Of a DNA stretch of 64,000 nucleotides, positions 37,537 through 46,774 are shown piece after piece. Both the position numbers and the translations under genes were made by a program. Origin of the DNA: Paralcaligenes sp. KSB-10 (GTDB taxonomy: Bacteria; Pseudomonadota; Gammaproteobacteria; Burkholderiales; Burkholderiaceae_B). A model generated the notes under the pieces. It did not search any database and was not told where the DNA came from. It saw nothing but the letters and a program-made list of their open reading frames with translations. Numbering within the stretch: the first letter of the stretch is position 1; every line of letters begins with the position of its first letter. The stretch spans positions 3,906,001-3,970,000 of the forward strand of contig NZ_CP089848.1 in NCBI RefSeq assembly GCF_021266465.1. The letters run 5' to 3'.

Positions 37537-38106
37537 ATGACCCGGCGCATCGTTGTAGGCATTACCGGCGCAACAGGTGCAACGTATGCGGTGCACCTGT
37601 TGCAGGCCTTGCGCGGCGTACCCGATGTGGAATCGCATCTGGTGGTGTCGCCCTCGGGCGTGCTGAATATCAAATATGAGCTGGGGATTTCCCGCCAGGA
37701 CGTCCACGCCCTGGCCGATCGGGTTTACAGCTTCCGCGATGTGGGCGCCGCCTTGGCCAGCGGCGGCTTTGCCACGGCGGGCATGGTGGTGGTGCCCTGT
37801 TCGATGCGTACCCTGGCGGCGGTGGCGCATGGTTTTTCGGATAATCTGATTACCCGGGCGGCCGACGTGACGCTCAAGGAGCGCCGCCGTCTGGTCCTGA
37901 TGGTGCGGGAAACGCCCTTCAATCTGGCCCATTTGCGCAATATGACGGCCGTTACCGAGATGGGCGGAGTCATTTTTCCGCCGCTGCCGGCGTTTTATCA
38001 TCATCCCAAGACCCTCGACGAAATGGTCGACCATACCGTGGCCAGGGTGCTGGAACTATTCGATATCCAGGTGCCCGGCCCGCATTGGGAAGGAATGCAG
38101 CCGTAG
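37537..38106 (+). CDS. ubiX: Flavin prenyltransferase UbiX
   Basis: A 189-residue enzyme that attaches dimethylallyl phosphate to FMN, giving the prenylated flavin used by UbiD decarboxylases in ubiquinone synthesis. Motifs: N-terminal 'GITGATGATYAVHLL' FMN loop, 'VPCSMRTLAAVAHG' (Ser/Arg phosphate binding) and 'RRRLVLMVRETPFNL' with the conserved Arg and Glu. The C-terminal 'PPLPAFYHHPKT' is also typical. A REP-like hairpin begins directly at its stop codon. Confidence 0.95.
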   Translation: MTRRIVVGITGATGATYAVHLLQALRGVPDVESHLVVSPSGVLNIKYELGISRQDVHALADRVYSFRDVGAALASGGFATAGMVVVPCSMRTLAAVAHGFSDNLITRAADVTLKERRRLVLMVRETPFNLAHLRNMTAVTEMGGVIFPPLPAFYHHPKTLDEMVDHTVARVLELFDIQVPGPHWEGMQP

Positions 38107-38178
38107 GGGTGGGGCCCTATGCCCACCCGTTTTGGCGGGTACATATAGACAATGGGCGGCCGCAAGGGCCACCCCTAC
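38103..38178. repeat. REP-like element between convergent ubiX and ttcA
   Basis: A 10-bp perfect inverted repeat, GTAGGGGTGG (38103-38112) and CCACCCCTAC (38169-38178), bounds a 76-bp GC-rich segment. Internal hairpins are seen, such as GGGCGGCC-GCAA-GGGCC. The ends match the widespread intergenic REP type. Lying between convergent genes, it may serve as a bidirectional transcript end. Confidence 0.6.
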
Positions 38179-38192
38179 GCCGCCGTCGGCAT

Positions 38193-39197
38193 CTACGGCA
38201 ACTTGCGCAGGTCTGTCATCAGGGTAATTTTTCTGGCTGCGGCCGGGGCGTTGGAATTTTCCTCGCCTTCGTCGCCGAAGGGCATGGCCGCGGGGGATCC
38301 GAACGTGTCGCCATCGAAAGCCTTATCGCCATTTTCGTCGGCGATGCCCGTGGTTTGCAGGCCGGCGAAATCGAAGAGTTGGCTATCCATCAGATGGGTG
38401 GGCACGACGCGCGACAGGGCGCCAAATACATTCCATGAGCGGCCGGGAAATTTCTTGTCCCAGTCGGCGATCATGCGGCTGACTTCCTTGCGCTTGAGAT
38501 TCTCCTGGGAGCCGCACAAATTGCAGGGAATAATCGGAAATTCCTTGAGGGCCGCGTAGGCGATCAGGTCTTTTTCGGGCACGTAGGCCAGGGGCCGGAT
38601 CACAATATGCTTGCCGTCGTCGGACATGAGCTTGGGCGGCATGGCTTTCATGCGGCCGCCATAGAACAGATTCAGGAAGAAGGTGCCCAGTATGTCGTCG
38701 CGGTGGTGCCCCAGGGCGATTTTTGTGGCGCCCAGTTCGCTCGCCACGCGGTACAGAATGCCGCGCCGCAGGCGCGAACATAGCGAGCACATGGTTTTGC
38801 CTTCGGGTATGACCCGGGTGACAACCGAGTAGGTGTCTTGCGTTTCGATGTGAAACGGCACGCCCAGGGCGCTCAGGTAATCGGGCAGGACGTGCTCTGG
38901 AAAGCCTGGCTGCTTCTGGTCGAGATTGACGGCAATGATGTCGAACTTGATCGGGGCCCGGGCCTTCAGCGTCAGCAGGATATCGAGCAGGCTGTATGAG
39001 TCCTTGCCTCCCGACAGGCAGACCATGACTTTATCGCCGTCTTCGATCATGTTGAAGTCGCTGATGGCGCGCCCGGTTTCGCGGATCAGGCGTTTGGCGA
39101 GCTTGTTGTCATCGACGCGCTGCTTATGGGCGCGGCGGCGCAGTTCGTCGGGAGTCGGTTCGCTACGGCTGGAATTGATGAGAGTATCGGTTTGCAT
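38193..39197 (-). CDS. ttcA: tRNA 2-thiocytidine biosynthesis protein TtcA
   Basis: A 334-residue enzyme that thiolates C32 of certain tRNAs. The PP-loop ATP motif '[10 protein letters not shown]' lies at about 58-67, and [4Fe-4S]-ligating cysteines are seen in 'CSLCSRL' (about 137-143) and 'CNLCGSQ' (about 226-232). The C-terminal Glu/Gly-rich tail is variable. It is transcribed toward ubiX, and folB lies upstream in the same direction (28 bp). Confidence 0.96.
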   Translation of the reverse strand: MQTDTLINSSRSEPTPDELRRRAHKQRVDDNKLAKRLIRETGRAISDFNMIEDGDKVMVCLSGGKDSYSLLDILLTLKARAPIKFDIIAVNLDQKQPGFPEHVLPDYLSALGVPFHIETQDTYSVVTRVIPEGKTMCSLCSRLRRGILYRVASELGATKIALGHHRDDILGTFFLNLFYGGRMKAMPPKLMSDDGKHIVIRPLAYVPEKDLIAYAALKEFPIIPCNLCGSQENLKRKEVSRMIADWDKKFPGRSWNVFGALSRVVPTHLMDSQLFDFAGLQTTGIADENGDKAFDGDTFGSPAAMPFGDEGEENSNAPAAARKITLMTDLRKLP

Positions 39198-39225
39198 GAT
39201 TGTTGCTTGACGGTCAGGGGCGAGC

Positions 39226-39585
39226 CTAGCGGCTGCGCTGGACCTCGATGCCTACGGCCTCGCAGTCGGAAAAGGCCAAGGGCTTGCTGATACGGATTTT
39301 AACCTGACAGATGTCGGGAAAGTCGCGCAGCAGGCGCTCCACCACTTTTTCGCACAGCGTTTCGAGCAGGTTCACATGCACCTGTGTGCACTCTTCGACG
39401 ATGGCATTGCGCAGCAGCCGATAATCGAGCACGGTCTGGAGTTTCTGGTCGTGCACCTGCTGGGTGATATTGACATCGAATTCGGCGTCGACGTGCAAAG
39501 GCTGCGTGGTGCGCAATTCGTGTTCCAGAATGCCTATATGGGCATCGAGGGCAAGCCGGGAGAAAAAAATGCGACGGGTGGGCAT
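39226..39585 (-). CDS. folB: Dihydroneopterin aldolase
   Basis: A 119-residue folate enzyme that converts 7,8-dihydroneopterin to 6-hydroxymethyl-dihydropterin and glycolaldehyde. Blocks seen: '[11 protein letters not shown]' (family 'A.iGv...E'), '[16 protein letters not shown]' and '[14 protein letters not shown]' (Glu for pterin binding), and C-terminal '[23 protein letters not shown]'. ATG 39585 is preceded by AAGG; a TTG six codons upstream is less likely. Confidence 0.92.
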   Translation of the reverse strand: MPTRRIFFSRLALDAHIGILEHELRTTQPLHVDAEFDVNITQQVHDQKLQTVLDYRLLRNAIVEECTQVHVNLLETLCEKVVERLLRDFPDICQVKIRISKPLAFSDCEAVGIEVQRSR

Positions 39586-39671
39586 AGGGTCAACCTTGAT
39601 CAAGTGCCTGAATTGTAGTGCCAGAATGACACCGGCTCGCTACAATTTGAGATGATGAACCAGGAGCAGGA

Positions 39672-40631
39672 ATGCAAGCAGAGACTCAGGAGTTTGACGC
39701 GATCATCGTCGGGGGTGGCCCGGCGGGCGTGTCGTGCGCCGTCTGGCTGGCGCGTTTGGGCCTGGCTCCGCTGCTGGTCGAAGCGGGCGCGCAAATCGGC
39801 GGGCTATGCCGTTCGAACCCGTTCTACGATGAATGGAATGCGACTTTGCCTGGCATGACGGGCCCCCAGGTGGCCGACAATCTGGCCTTGAGCCTGGAGC
39901 AGGCCGCCGTGCCTGTCCTGCTGTCTTGCCCGGTGAAGCAGATACAGCGTTGCCCGCAAGGGTTTGCCGTGACGCGCGGCAGTGGCGCCACGCCGCTGGT
40001 CGCACGCTATCTGGTGTTGGCCAGCGGCGTGAAGGCTTGCTCTTTGCCTGAGCTGGATCGCGCCGCGCGCAGCTCCGGACACGCCGATCGGGTGTTGACA
40101 GGCCCTGGCGAACATATTGTGGCGCACGATTTCCGCGACAAGCGGGTGGCGATTCTGGGCGGCGGCGACAATGCTTTCGAAAATGCCTTGTATGCGCTGG
40201 GGAAGGGGGCCAGTGCGGCGCACATTTATGCAAGGCACGTGCGCGCGCAGCAGCAATTTGTACGCCAGGTGTCACCCGCCAATATTGCGATCGGGCCCTA
40301 CAAGGTCGATGTCCAGGCGCTGCGGGTCAATGATCGGCCGTACGATGTGCTGCTGGTTTTTTATGGCTGGGAACCTTGCGTGGATTTTGCCGATAATCTT
40401 GCGCTGGATCGCTCCGTGCGGGGTTTTTTGGACACGCATGCGCTAACGGCTGAAACCAGTTGTGCGGGGGTCTATGCCATAGGCGAAGTGGCGCAGCGGC
40501 AGCATCCCTGCGTCGTGACCGCCCTGGCCGACGGGGTGACCGCGGCCAAGGCCATACAGGCCCGTATCGAAAATCAGCTGGATGCGGATCGCCCGATCGA
40601 GGCCGCTGTTATTGTCGATAACTGGCGCTAG
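39672..40631 (+). CDS. NAD(P)/FAD-dependent oxidoreductase (thioredoxin-reductase fold, no redox Cys pair)
   Basis: A 319-residue two-Rossmann-domain flavoprotein with 'DAIIVGGGPAGVSCAVWLARLG' (FAD, about 9-30), 'RVAILGGGDNAFENALYAL' (NAD(P), about 157-175) and 'GVYAIGEVA' (FAD contact, about 268). The C-x-x-C of thioredoxin reductase is missing, so it is more like the ferredoxin/flavodoxin-NADP reductase or an orphan electron-transfer branch. It is divergent from folB; its TAG stop interlocks with the stop of the convergent M61 peptidase gene. Confidence 0.85.
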   Translation: MQAETQEFDAIIVGGGPAGVSCAVWLARLGLAPLLVEAGAQIGGLCRSNPFYDEWNATLPGMTGPQVADNLALSLEQAAVPVLLSCPVKQIQRCPQGFAVTRGSGATPLVARYLVLASGVKACSLPELDRAARSSGHADRVLTGPGEHIVAHDFRDKRVAILGGGDNAFENALYALGKGASAAHIYARHVRAQQQFVRQVSPANIAIGPYKVDVQALRVNDRPYDVLLVFYGWEPCVDFADNLALDRSVRGFLDTHALTAETSCAGVYAIGEVAQRQHPCVVTALADGVTAAKAIQARIENQLDADRPIEAAVIVDNWR

Positions 40632-42394
40632 CCAGCGTACGAGAGCCGGCATTCGCTGGCCGCGGGCGCGGCCAGGGTAACGGTGAAGGCACGTAATTCG
40701 TCGCGCCGGAAAACATGGACAAGCACTTTGTCGCCCGCTTTGTGGCGTGCCAGCAGTTTGTCCAGGCTGGCCGGTTCGGCTACCCGCAGACCGTCGACCG
40801 CGACGATGACGTCTGCGGCCGACAAGCCGCCGGCATGGGCCGCCCCGCCTTCATACACAGTGGCGATATGGGTTTCGCCGTTGACGCTGCGCGTGCGCAC
40901 GTCCAGGGCGGGAATGCCCGAGGCCGGCTTCCAGGCCATGGCGATGCCCTGCAAGGGCAAGAGCCGAGCCAGAGGCACATCTTCGCAGCCATCGACATGG
41001 CGGGCGATAAAATCGGCGACATCGACTCCCGTTGCCTCGCGTATGAGGCGGGTCATGGATCTTTCGGCAATGCCCTTGCCGCCGCCTGTGTAAAAGTCGC
41101 GTCCGTAGCGCTCCCACAGCAAACGCATGACGTCGTCGAGCGAGTACGCGCCTTGCGAGCCCTGGCGGATGACAATATCCAGGCCGAGTGCGACGAGCGA
41201 GCCTTTGGTGTAGTAGCTGACGATGGCATTGGGCGAGTTTTCGTCCTGCTTGTAATAGCGGGTCCAGGCATCGAATGAACTGTCGGCGATGGATTGCTTG
41301 TGGCGCCCGGCACTGCGGTGCACCGTACTGATGACTTTGCCCAGCATGCGCAGATAGTCGTCTGGTTTGATCACGCCCGAGCGCAGCAGCATCAGGTCGT
41401 CGTAATAGGACGTGAAGCCTTCAAATACCCAAAGCAGGCGAGTATGGTTTTCACGGCTCAGGTCGTAGGGGGAAAACGCCGCGGGCTTGATGCGCTTGAC
41501 GTTCCAGGTATGAAAATATTCGTGGCTGACCAAGCCCAGGAAAGTCTGATAGCCTTCGCCCGGCTCGGCGTCCAGAGACGGGAGGTCCTGGCGCGCGGCC
41601 ATGAGCGCTGTCGAGGCGCGGTGCTCCAGGCCGCCATAACCGTCGCCGGTAACCATGGTCATGAAGACGTAGCGTTCGGCCGAGTCAAGAAATGGCGCCT
41701 TTTTGCTGATGGGCTCGAACAGGGCGATTTGTGCGGCGCAGATTTTCTGCGTATCGCGGGCAATGCGCTCCAGATCCAGATTGGGCAGCACGCCGGTAAA
41801 CACCATCTCGTGTTCGGCGCCGTGCGCTTTGAATCGTGCCACCTGCGGGGTACCCATCTCGATCGGATGATCGATCAGCGCATCGTAATCGGGGGCCAGA
41901 TAGACGCCAAAGCCATGGTGCCTGGCGGCTTCGGGGTGGTTATGGGCGGCGGGCAGGCTGGTATAGACCTTCCAGCCGCGGACGTGCGGGGGCGGATTGA
42001 GCCGGACGAGGCAGGGTTCATGCGTCTGGCCAGTGACGCTCAGGAAGACGCTGGCGCCATTGAAAAAAGCGTGCGATTCGTCGAAATGGGCGCCGCGCAC
42101 CGAAAGATCCCAGGCGTAAACCAGGTATTCGACTACCAGCGGTCCTTGACAAGGCGCGCATTGCCAACTGTGGTTGCCCGTTTTACGCATGGCCACGGCT
42201 TTGCCTTTGCAGGCGGCGCGCAAGGTCTGAACCTGGCGCGAGAAATCTCGAATAAGATAGCTACCTGGGATCCAGGCCGGCAGGGTCAGTTCCTGGCCTT
42301 TCGGGTCGGGTCGTTGAATGCTTAATTGCACCTTGAATCGATGTCCGGCGGGGTCGAAAGGGCTAAGGCTGTAAAGTAGGGGTTCTTTTTTCAT
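40628..42394 (-). CDS. M61 family metallopeptidase with PDZ domain
   Basis: A 588-residue glycyl-aminopeptidase-like enzyme. The zinc motif 'HEYFH' (about residue 290, in 'LVSHEYFHTWNVKRIKP') is characteristic of M61, with a downstream Glu ligand in 'LLWVFEGFTSYYDDLML'. An N-terminal beta-sandwich domain and a C-terminal PDZ domain (about 500-575, 'GLSAADVIVAVDGLRV') complete it. No signal peptide is seen. Cellular role unknown. Start ATG at 42394. Confidence 0.92.
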   Translation of the reverse strand: MKKEPLLYSLSPFDPAGHRFKVQLSIQRPDPKGQELTLPAWIPGSYLIRDFSRQVQTLRAACKGKAVAMRKTGNHSWQCAPCQGPLVVEYLVYAWDLSVRGAHFDESHAFFNGASVFLSVTGQTHEPCLVRLNPPPHVRGWKVYTSLPAAHNHPEAARHHGFGVYLAPDYDALIDHPIEMGTPQVARFKAHGAEHEMVFTGVLPNLDLERIARDTQKICAAQIALFEPISKKAPFLDSAERYVFMTMVTGDGYGGLEHRASTALMAARQDLPSLDAEPGEGYQTFLGLVSHEYFHTWNVKRIKPAAFSPYDLSRENHTRLLWVFEGFTSYYDDLMLLRSGVIKPDDYLRMLGKVISTVHRSAGRHKQSIADSSFDAWTRYYKQDENSPNAIVSYYTKGSLVALGLDIVIRQGSQGAYSLDDVMRLLWERYGRDFYTGGGKGIAERSMTRLIREATGVDVADFIARHVDGCEDVPLARLLPLQGIAMAWKPASGIPALDVRTRSVNGETHIATVYEGGAAHAGGLSAADVIVAVDGLRVAEPASLDKLLARHKAGDKVLVHVFRRDELRAFTVTLAAPAASECRLSYAG

Positions 42395-42469
42395 TCTTGA
42401 CTGGATGGCCTGGGCCGCAATGTATTGGTTCGGTTTTTCAATTCCATATCTTACTGTGCAGGAGACAAT

Positions 42470-43246
42470 ATGAGTGCACCGCTCGTAAAAGTAGAGACTC
42501 GCGGCCGTGTGGGCCTGCTGACCATTGATCGTCCCAAGGCCCTGAATGCTCTAAGCAACGAGGTCATCGACGAGCTGGCCGTAGCCATGCGTGCTTTCGA
42601 CGCCGACGACAATATCGGCGCCATGGTCCTGACCGGCAGCGCAAAGGCGTTTGCCGCAGGCGCCGATATCGGCGCCATGAAAGACTGGACCTTTCAGGAT
42701 GTCTATGGGCAGGATTATCTGGGCCATAACTGGGAGGCCCTCAAGCGCATACGCAAACCGATTATCGCGGCGGTGGCGGGTTACGCACTGGGCGGCGGAT
42801 GCGAGCTGGCCATGCTGTGCGATTTTATTATCGCCGCCGAGAATGCCCGTTTCGGCCAGCCCGAAATCAAGCTTGGCGTCATACCCGGCTATGGCGGCAC
42901 GCAGCGCCTGCCGCGCGCCGTCAGCAAGGCCAAGGCCATGGATCTGGTGCTGACGGCACGCATGATGGATGCTGCCGAAGCCGAGCGAGCCGGCCTGGTA
43001 TCGCGGGTAGTGCCTGTCGAACGGGTGCTCGATGAAGCGCTTGAGGCGGCCACGATTATCGCTTCAATGTCCCTGTCGTCGGTCATTATGGCCAAGGAGT
43101 GTGTCAATCGGGCCTACGAGGCCCCTTTGAACGACGCCTTGTTGTTCGAGCGCCGCAATTTCCACGCTTTGTTCGCGACCGAAGACCAAAAGGAAGGGAT
43201 GCTTGCCTTTACCGAAAAACGGCCGCCCAAGTTCAAGAACCGCTAA
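42470..43246 (+). CDS. Enoyl-CoA hydratase
   Basis: A 258-residue crotonase-family enzyme. The oxyanion-hole segments are '[10 protein letters not shown]' and '[15 protein letters not shown]', and both catalytic glutamates are present, one in 'GGCELAM' and one in '[13 protein letters not shown]'. Both being present supports true hydration of trans-2-enoyl-CoA in beta-oxidation rather than another crotonase reaction. ATG 42470 follows CAGGAGA by five bases. It is a single gene facing the atp operon; a G/C-rich imperfect hairpin plus T-runs around 43255-43311 may terminate it. Confidence 0.93.
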   Translation: MSAPLVKVETRGRVGLLTIDRPKALNALSNEVIDELAVAMRAFDADDNIGAMVLTGSAKAFAAGADIGAMKDWTFQDVYGQDYLGHNWEALKRIRKPIIAAVAGYALGGGCELAMLCDFIIAAENARFGQPEIKLGVIPGYGGTQRLPRAVSKAKAMDLVLTARMMDAAEAERAGLVSRVVPVERVLDEALEAATIIASMSLSSVIMAKECVNRAYEAPLNDALLFERRNFHALFATEDQKEGMLAFTEKRPPKFKNR

Positions 43247-43717
43247 TCGTGCAGCAGTCTCTTGCCTCTGACGGGGCGGTCGCGAGACGGCTTTTTTGAC
43301 CTTTTTTTTGTAAGCGGCTTCCCCGTCTATATAGCTAAAAGCTAAAATGCATATAAGCGTTGTTTATCTACAAATTTACCGTGAAGGTTACATAAACGGC
43401 TAGCTGACAAGTTGCTTACCCTTTTGAAATCAAGCTATACTCTCTGAGTTTGACGCCAGCGGAATAAAAATCCCGGGCGGCTTGGCACATAAAACCGGAT
43501 ATTTGGCCGTGTTGTTGGCAAGTATTGGATTTCTATGTGGGGCTCATATGCGGGTTATATATCTGTAAGTATCAAGCAAGTTATTACGTGCAAGATACCT
43601 CCTGCACGATATGACACGGCAAGGTAAAACGCAGTACGAAATCGGCAATACAAAATTAGTGAAAGCCGCCGGCGCGGGTGTGTACGCGGGCAGAATCGGG
43701 CGGTACGGGTTTAAACA
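43247..43717. other. AT-rich 471-bp spacer before the atp operon
   Basis: No gene is convincing here. It holds a possible terminator for the enoyl-CoA hydratase (imperfect stem then T6 and T8 runs, 43255-43311), an AT-rich stretch with two AGCTAAA copies (43332-43346 area), and a candidate promoter at 43412-43441. A short open frame from 43611 has no recognisable features and overlaps atpI. Confidence 0.5.
43412..43441 (+). promoter_or_regulatory. Candidate promoter of the atp operon
   Basis: TTGCTT (43412-43417), an 18-bp spacer, then TATACT (43436-43441). It lies about 280 bp upstream of the annotated atpI start and is the best sigma-70-like match in the spacer, which would imply a long leader. 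Confidence 0.45.
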
Positions 43718-44293
43718 GTGGCGACAGTGGAAGAAACAGTGGACGTCAGTGGAAGAAACAGCGGGAAGGGCGGTGAACACACTCGCGGCGAACACAGAAG
43801 CGAATGCAAGGCAGATGTAGATTCGGGGCGCAGGGCTTCAAAGGATATGCCCCCGGGATTTAAGCCGGGCATCGAATCAGAAGCCAAACTCGAACTTAGC
43901 GAAGCTGATCGCGCCGCTCTGGTTACCGGAGCCGGGCGTGGGGTAGTGCGGGCTTTAATGGCCCAGCTTGCTATGGGCGGTTTCGGGGCTTTGCTTTCGT
44001 GGGTGGTGGCGGGCTCCGCTGCGGGGCTGTCTGCCTTGATGGGGGCGGGAGCCTACTTTGTGCCCAATGTGTTGTTTGCTGTGCGGGTGTTATTGGGGCT
44101 GTATGGCCCCGGAAAGCCGAGCGAGCTCACCTTTTTCCTGGGTGAGGCGTTCAAACTGGCTTCCACCTTGCTGCTGCTGGGGCTTGCGGTCCATTTGACT
44201 CGCGGCTGGCTGGTCTGGCCGGCCTTCTTGCTGGGGCTGCTGTGTGTATTAAAAGGCTATGTGCTGCTGCTCCTGCCGGGCAGGCGGTGGTAG
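43718..44293 (+). CDS. atpI: ATP synthase subunit I
   Basis: A small membrane protein with four hydrophobic helices (about residues 74-100, 100-120, 135-160, 160-185) that helps assemble the c-ring of F1Fo ATP synthase. The order before atpB is conserved. The N-terminus is doubtful: GTG 43718 gives 191 residues with a polar, repeat-containing head. ATG 43847 (residue 44) would give 148 residues, closer to the family size, but its AAGG site is very close. The head contains a 15-bp direct repeat (43725-43739 and 43747-43761). Confidence 0.8.
   Translation: MATVEETVDVSGRNSGKGGEHTRGEHRSECKADVDSGRRASKDMPPGFKPGIESEAKLELSEADRAALVTGAGRGVVRALMAQLAMGGFGALLSWVVAGSAAGLSALMGAGAYFVPNVLFAVRVLLGLYGPGKPSELTFFLGEAFKLASTLLLLGLAVHLTRGWLVWPAFLLGLLCVLKGYVLLLLPGRRW
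43725..43761 (+). repeat. 15-bp direct repeat at the 5' end of atpI
   Basis: CAGTGGAAGAAACAG occurs at 43725-43739 and again at 43747-43761, a 22-bp period. Because 22 is not a multiple of three, the copies are read in different frames, suggesting a leader rather than a coding role. Confidence 0.7.
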
Positions 44294-44355
44294 CGTCGAG
44301 TAGTGATTTCATGAGCCTTGTGCTCTCGGTATAGGCTAACAGGATAAGGGTTCAG

Positions 44356-45234
44356 ATGGCTGCTAGTGATATTTCGCCTCAGTCTGAGTATATTCAGCAC
44401 CACTTGGTTCATTTAAACAATATTGGAGCCAAGCAAGCGGTTATTGCCGATTTCAATATCGTCAACTACGACTCGCTGTTCTGGGCCATTCTAATGGGCC
44501 TGATTGTGGTGTATGTGCTGTGGCGCGCCGCCAAGTCTGCCACCACCGGGGTACCGGGCCGCTTCCAGGTGTCGGTCGAGATGCTGGCCAGCATGGTCGA
44601 CGAAGAAGCCAAAAGCATTGTGCCCAACGAAGTGTCGCGCCGTTTCATGACACCGCTGGCGCTGACCGTGTTCCTGTGGATCATTCTCATGAACACGCTG
44701 GATCTGGTTCCTATCGACATGCTGAGCTGGATCTTCAGAATGACCGGCCTGGGCACGCATCATGGCGATGTACTTTATTACCATCGCATATTGCCTACCG
44801 CCGATCTCAACGTACCCATGGGCATGGCCCTGGGCGTGTTGCTCCTGATGTTCTATTACGGCATCAAGATCAAGCATCCCCTTGGTTTCGTCAAAGATTT
44901 ATTTACTGCACCGTTCCATGCGCATGGCGTCTTGGGCGTTGTACTCATGCCGTTCAATTTTTTGCTGAATGTCATCGAATACGCCGCCAAATCGCTTTCA
45001 TTGGGCATGCGGTTGTTCGGCAATATGTTTGCCGGCGAATTGATTTTCATGCTGATCGCCCTGCTGGGCGGAGCATGGACCGGATTTAATGGCATGAGCT
45101 TCGGGCTTGGGATCGGCCAGGTAATAGCAGGGTCGGTGTGGGCAATCTTCCACATCCTGATCGTGTTGTTGCAGGCGTTCATTTTCATGATGCTGACCTT
45201 GGTCTATGTAGGTCAGGCTCACGAAAGCCATTAA
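44356..45234 (+). CDS. atpB: ATP synthase Fo subunit a
   Basis: A 292-residue membrane subunit forming the proton half-channels. The essential Arg lies in '[21 protein letters not shown]' (about 210-230), next to the c-ring. Several hydrophobic helices follow, ending '[27 protein letters not shown]', typical of betaproteobacterial subunit a. It lies 62 bp after atpI. Confidence 0.97.
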   Translation: MAASDISPQSEYIQHHLVHLNNIGAKQAVIADFNIVNYDSLFWAILMGLIVVYVLWRAAKSATTGVPGRFQVSVEMLASMVDEEAKSIVPNEVSRRFMTPLALTVFLWIILMNTLDLVPIDMLSWIFRMTGLGTHHGDVLYYHRILPTADLNVPMGMALGVLLLMFYYGIKIKHPLGFVKDLFTAPFHAHGVLGVVLMPFNFLLNVIEYAAKSLSLGMRLFGNMFAGELIFMLIALLGGAWTGFNGMSFGLGIGQVIAGSVWAIFHILIVLLQAFIFMMLTLVYVGQAHESH

Positions 45235-45241
45235 TAGTTTT

Positions 45242-45301
45242 CCGGCCAGGGTTAATCGCCTGGCCGGGGTGCAAGATCATCTTGCAAGGTGTATTTTTTT
45301 T
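45242..45301 (+). other. Tandem RNA hairpins, the second followed by a U-run, between atpB and atpE
   Basis: Hairpin 1: CCGGCCAGG (45242-45250) pairs with CCTGGCCGG (45259-45267), nine perfect pairs. Hairpin 2: TGCAAGA (45270-45276) pairs with TCTTGCA (45280-45286), followed six bases later by a run of eight T. This looks like a weak terminator, attenuator or processing barrier inside the operon, just ahead of the highly translated atpE. Confidence 0.6.
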
Positions 45302-45303
45302 GA

Positions 45304-45582
<279 letters not shown>

Positions 45583-45591
45583 TTGGAATTG

Positions 45592-45606
45592 CCCGCGATT
45601 CGCGGG
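45592..45606 (+). other. Stem-loop just downstream of atpE
   Basis: CCCGCG-ATT-CGCGGG, a perfect 6-bp GC stem nine bases after the atpE stop, without a T-run. More likely an mRNA-stabilising or processing structure than a terminator. Confidence 0.5.
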
Positions 45607-45714
45607 TCAAGCACCGTTTGTTGTACTTGGCATAGTATGAGTATGCGACGGTTTGAACATCATGTATCTAGTGGTGTTTGCGTTGAACAATCGTAGTATT
45701 AAAGGGAAACGACC

Positions 45715-46185
45715 GTGAATTTAAACGCGACTCTCTTTTTCCAGATGCTCGTGTTTTTTGTTCTGGGCTGGTTCACGATGAAATTCATCTGGCCACCCCT
45801 GACAAAAGCAATGGACGATCGCCGTCAGAAAATTGCCGATGGCCTGGCGGCCGCCGACAAGGGCAAGGCCGACTTGGCTCAAGCCCAGGCGCGCATCAGC
45901 CTGATAGAAGCTTCTGCGAAAACTGAAAACCATGCCCGCATGGTAGAGGCCGAGAAGCAAGCCGCTGCTTTAATTGAGCAATCCCGCCGTGAAGGCGAGG
46001 CCGAAAAAGCCAGAATCATTGCGCAAGCCAAGCAAGACGCTGCGCAAGAGGTTCAACGCGCTCGCGAAGGTTTGCGTGCCGATGTGGCCGTTTTGGCTGT
46101 CAAAGGTGCGGAACAAATTCTTAAACGAGAAGTTAACGCACAAGTGCACGCCGAGCTGCTGGATCAGCTTAAGGCACAACTCTAA
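45715..46185 (+). CDS. atpF: ATP synthase Fo subunit b
   Basis: A 156-residue peripheral-stalk protein. One N-terminal membrane helix ('[20 protein letters not shown]', about 7-26) is followed by a long Ala/Glu/Lys-rich coiled coil ending in the delta-binding region. The start codon is GTG at 45715. There is a 132-bp spacer after atpE and only 14 bp to atpH. Confidence 0.96.
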   Translation: MNLNATLFFQMLVFFVLGWFTMKFIWPPLTKAMDDRRQKIADGLAAADKGKADLAQAQARISLIEASAKTENHARMVEAEKQAAALIEQSRREGEAEKARIIAQAKQDAAQEVQRAREGLRADVAVLAVKGAEQILKREVNAQVHAELLDQLKAQL

Positions 46186-46199
46186 TATTAGGGCAAGCC

Positions 46200-46739
46200 A
46201 TGGCTGAATTATCGACTATCGCCAGACCCTACGCCGAAGCGTTGTTTGCTGCGGCCCGCGACGACCAGGCCGACCTGGCATCGTGGTCGGATCTGGTCAA
46301 CGAGCTTGCCCAAGTGGCAAGCATAGAAAGCGTGCGTGAAGCAATGACCGATCCTCGCCTGGGCGATGCCCAACGCGCTGATCTGTTTGCCGGCCTGATC
46401 AAATCGCCGCTTTCGAAGACGGCGCGTAATTTTATCGAGCTGCTGGTCGGCAACGACCGTTTGTTGTTCCTGCCCCAGATTGCACAGCAGTTCGATGCGC
46501 TCAAGAACCGGCACGATGGGACTGCACTTGCGGAAATCACAAGCGCGTTTGCGCTTGACGATGCGCAGGTTCAGCAAATTGTTGTTGGCCTCGAGAAAAA
46601 ATTTGGCCTCAAACTCAAACCGGTCGTGACTGTCGACGCCTCCCTGATCGGTGGTGTGCGCGTCATGGTCGGCGACCAAGTACTTGATACTTCCGTGCAG
46701 GCCCAGTTGGCCCGCATGCGCGATACGCTGGCCGCCTGA
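46200..46739 (+). CDS. atpH: ATP synthase F1 subunit delta
   Basis: A 179-residue stalk subunit linking F1 to subunit b. The N-terminus '[15 protein letters not shown]' and the C-terminal '[28 protein letters not shown]' are family signatures. ATG 46200; 35 bp before atpA. Confidence 0.96.
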   Translation: MAELSTIARPYAEALFAAARDDQADLASWSDLVNELAQVASIESVREAMTDPRLGDAQRADLFAGLIKSPLSKTARNFIELLVGNDRLLFLPQIAQQFDALKNRHDGTALAEITSAFALDDAQVQQIVVGLEKKFGLKLKPVVTVDASLIGGVRVMVGDQVLDTSVQAQLARMRDTLAA

Positions 46740-46774
46740 TGCGCGCCAGATAACAGGATTCCAGGAGTCTGAAC

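Noticed and set aside
39672-40631. Thioredoxin reductase (trxB)
   Set aside because: FAD and NAD(P) motifs are present, but the C-x-x-C redox pair is absent.
43725-43761. CRISPR-like repeats
   Set aside because: Only two 15-bp copies with a 7-bp gap; no array and no cas genes in the window.
43611-43820. 69-codon open frame upstream of and overlapping atpI
   Set aside because: Low-complexity, repeat-derived product, no clear ribosome site, overlaps the atpI start; more likely leader sequence.
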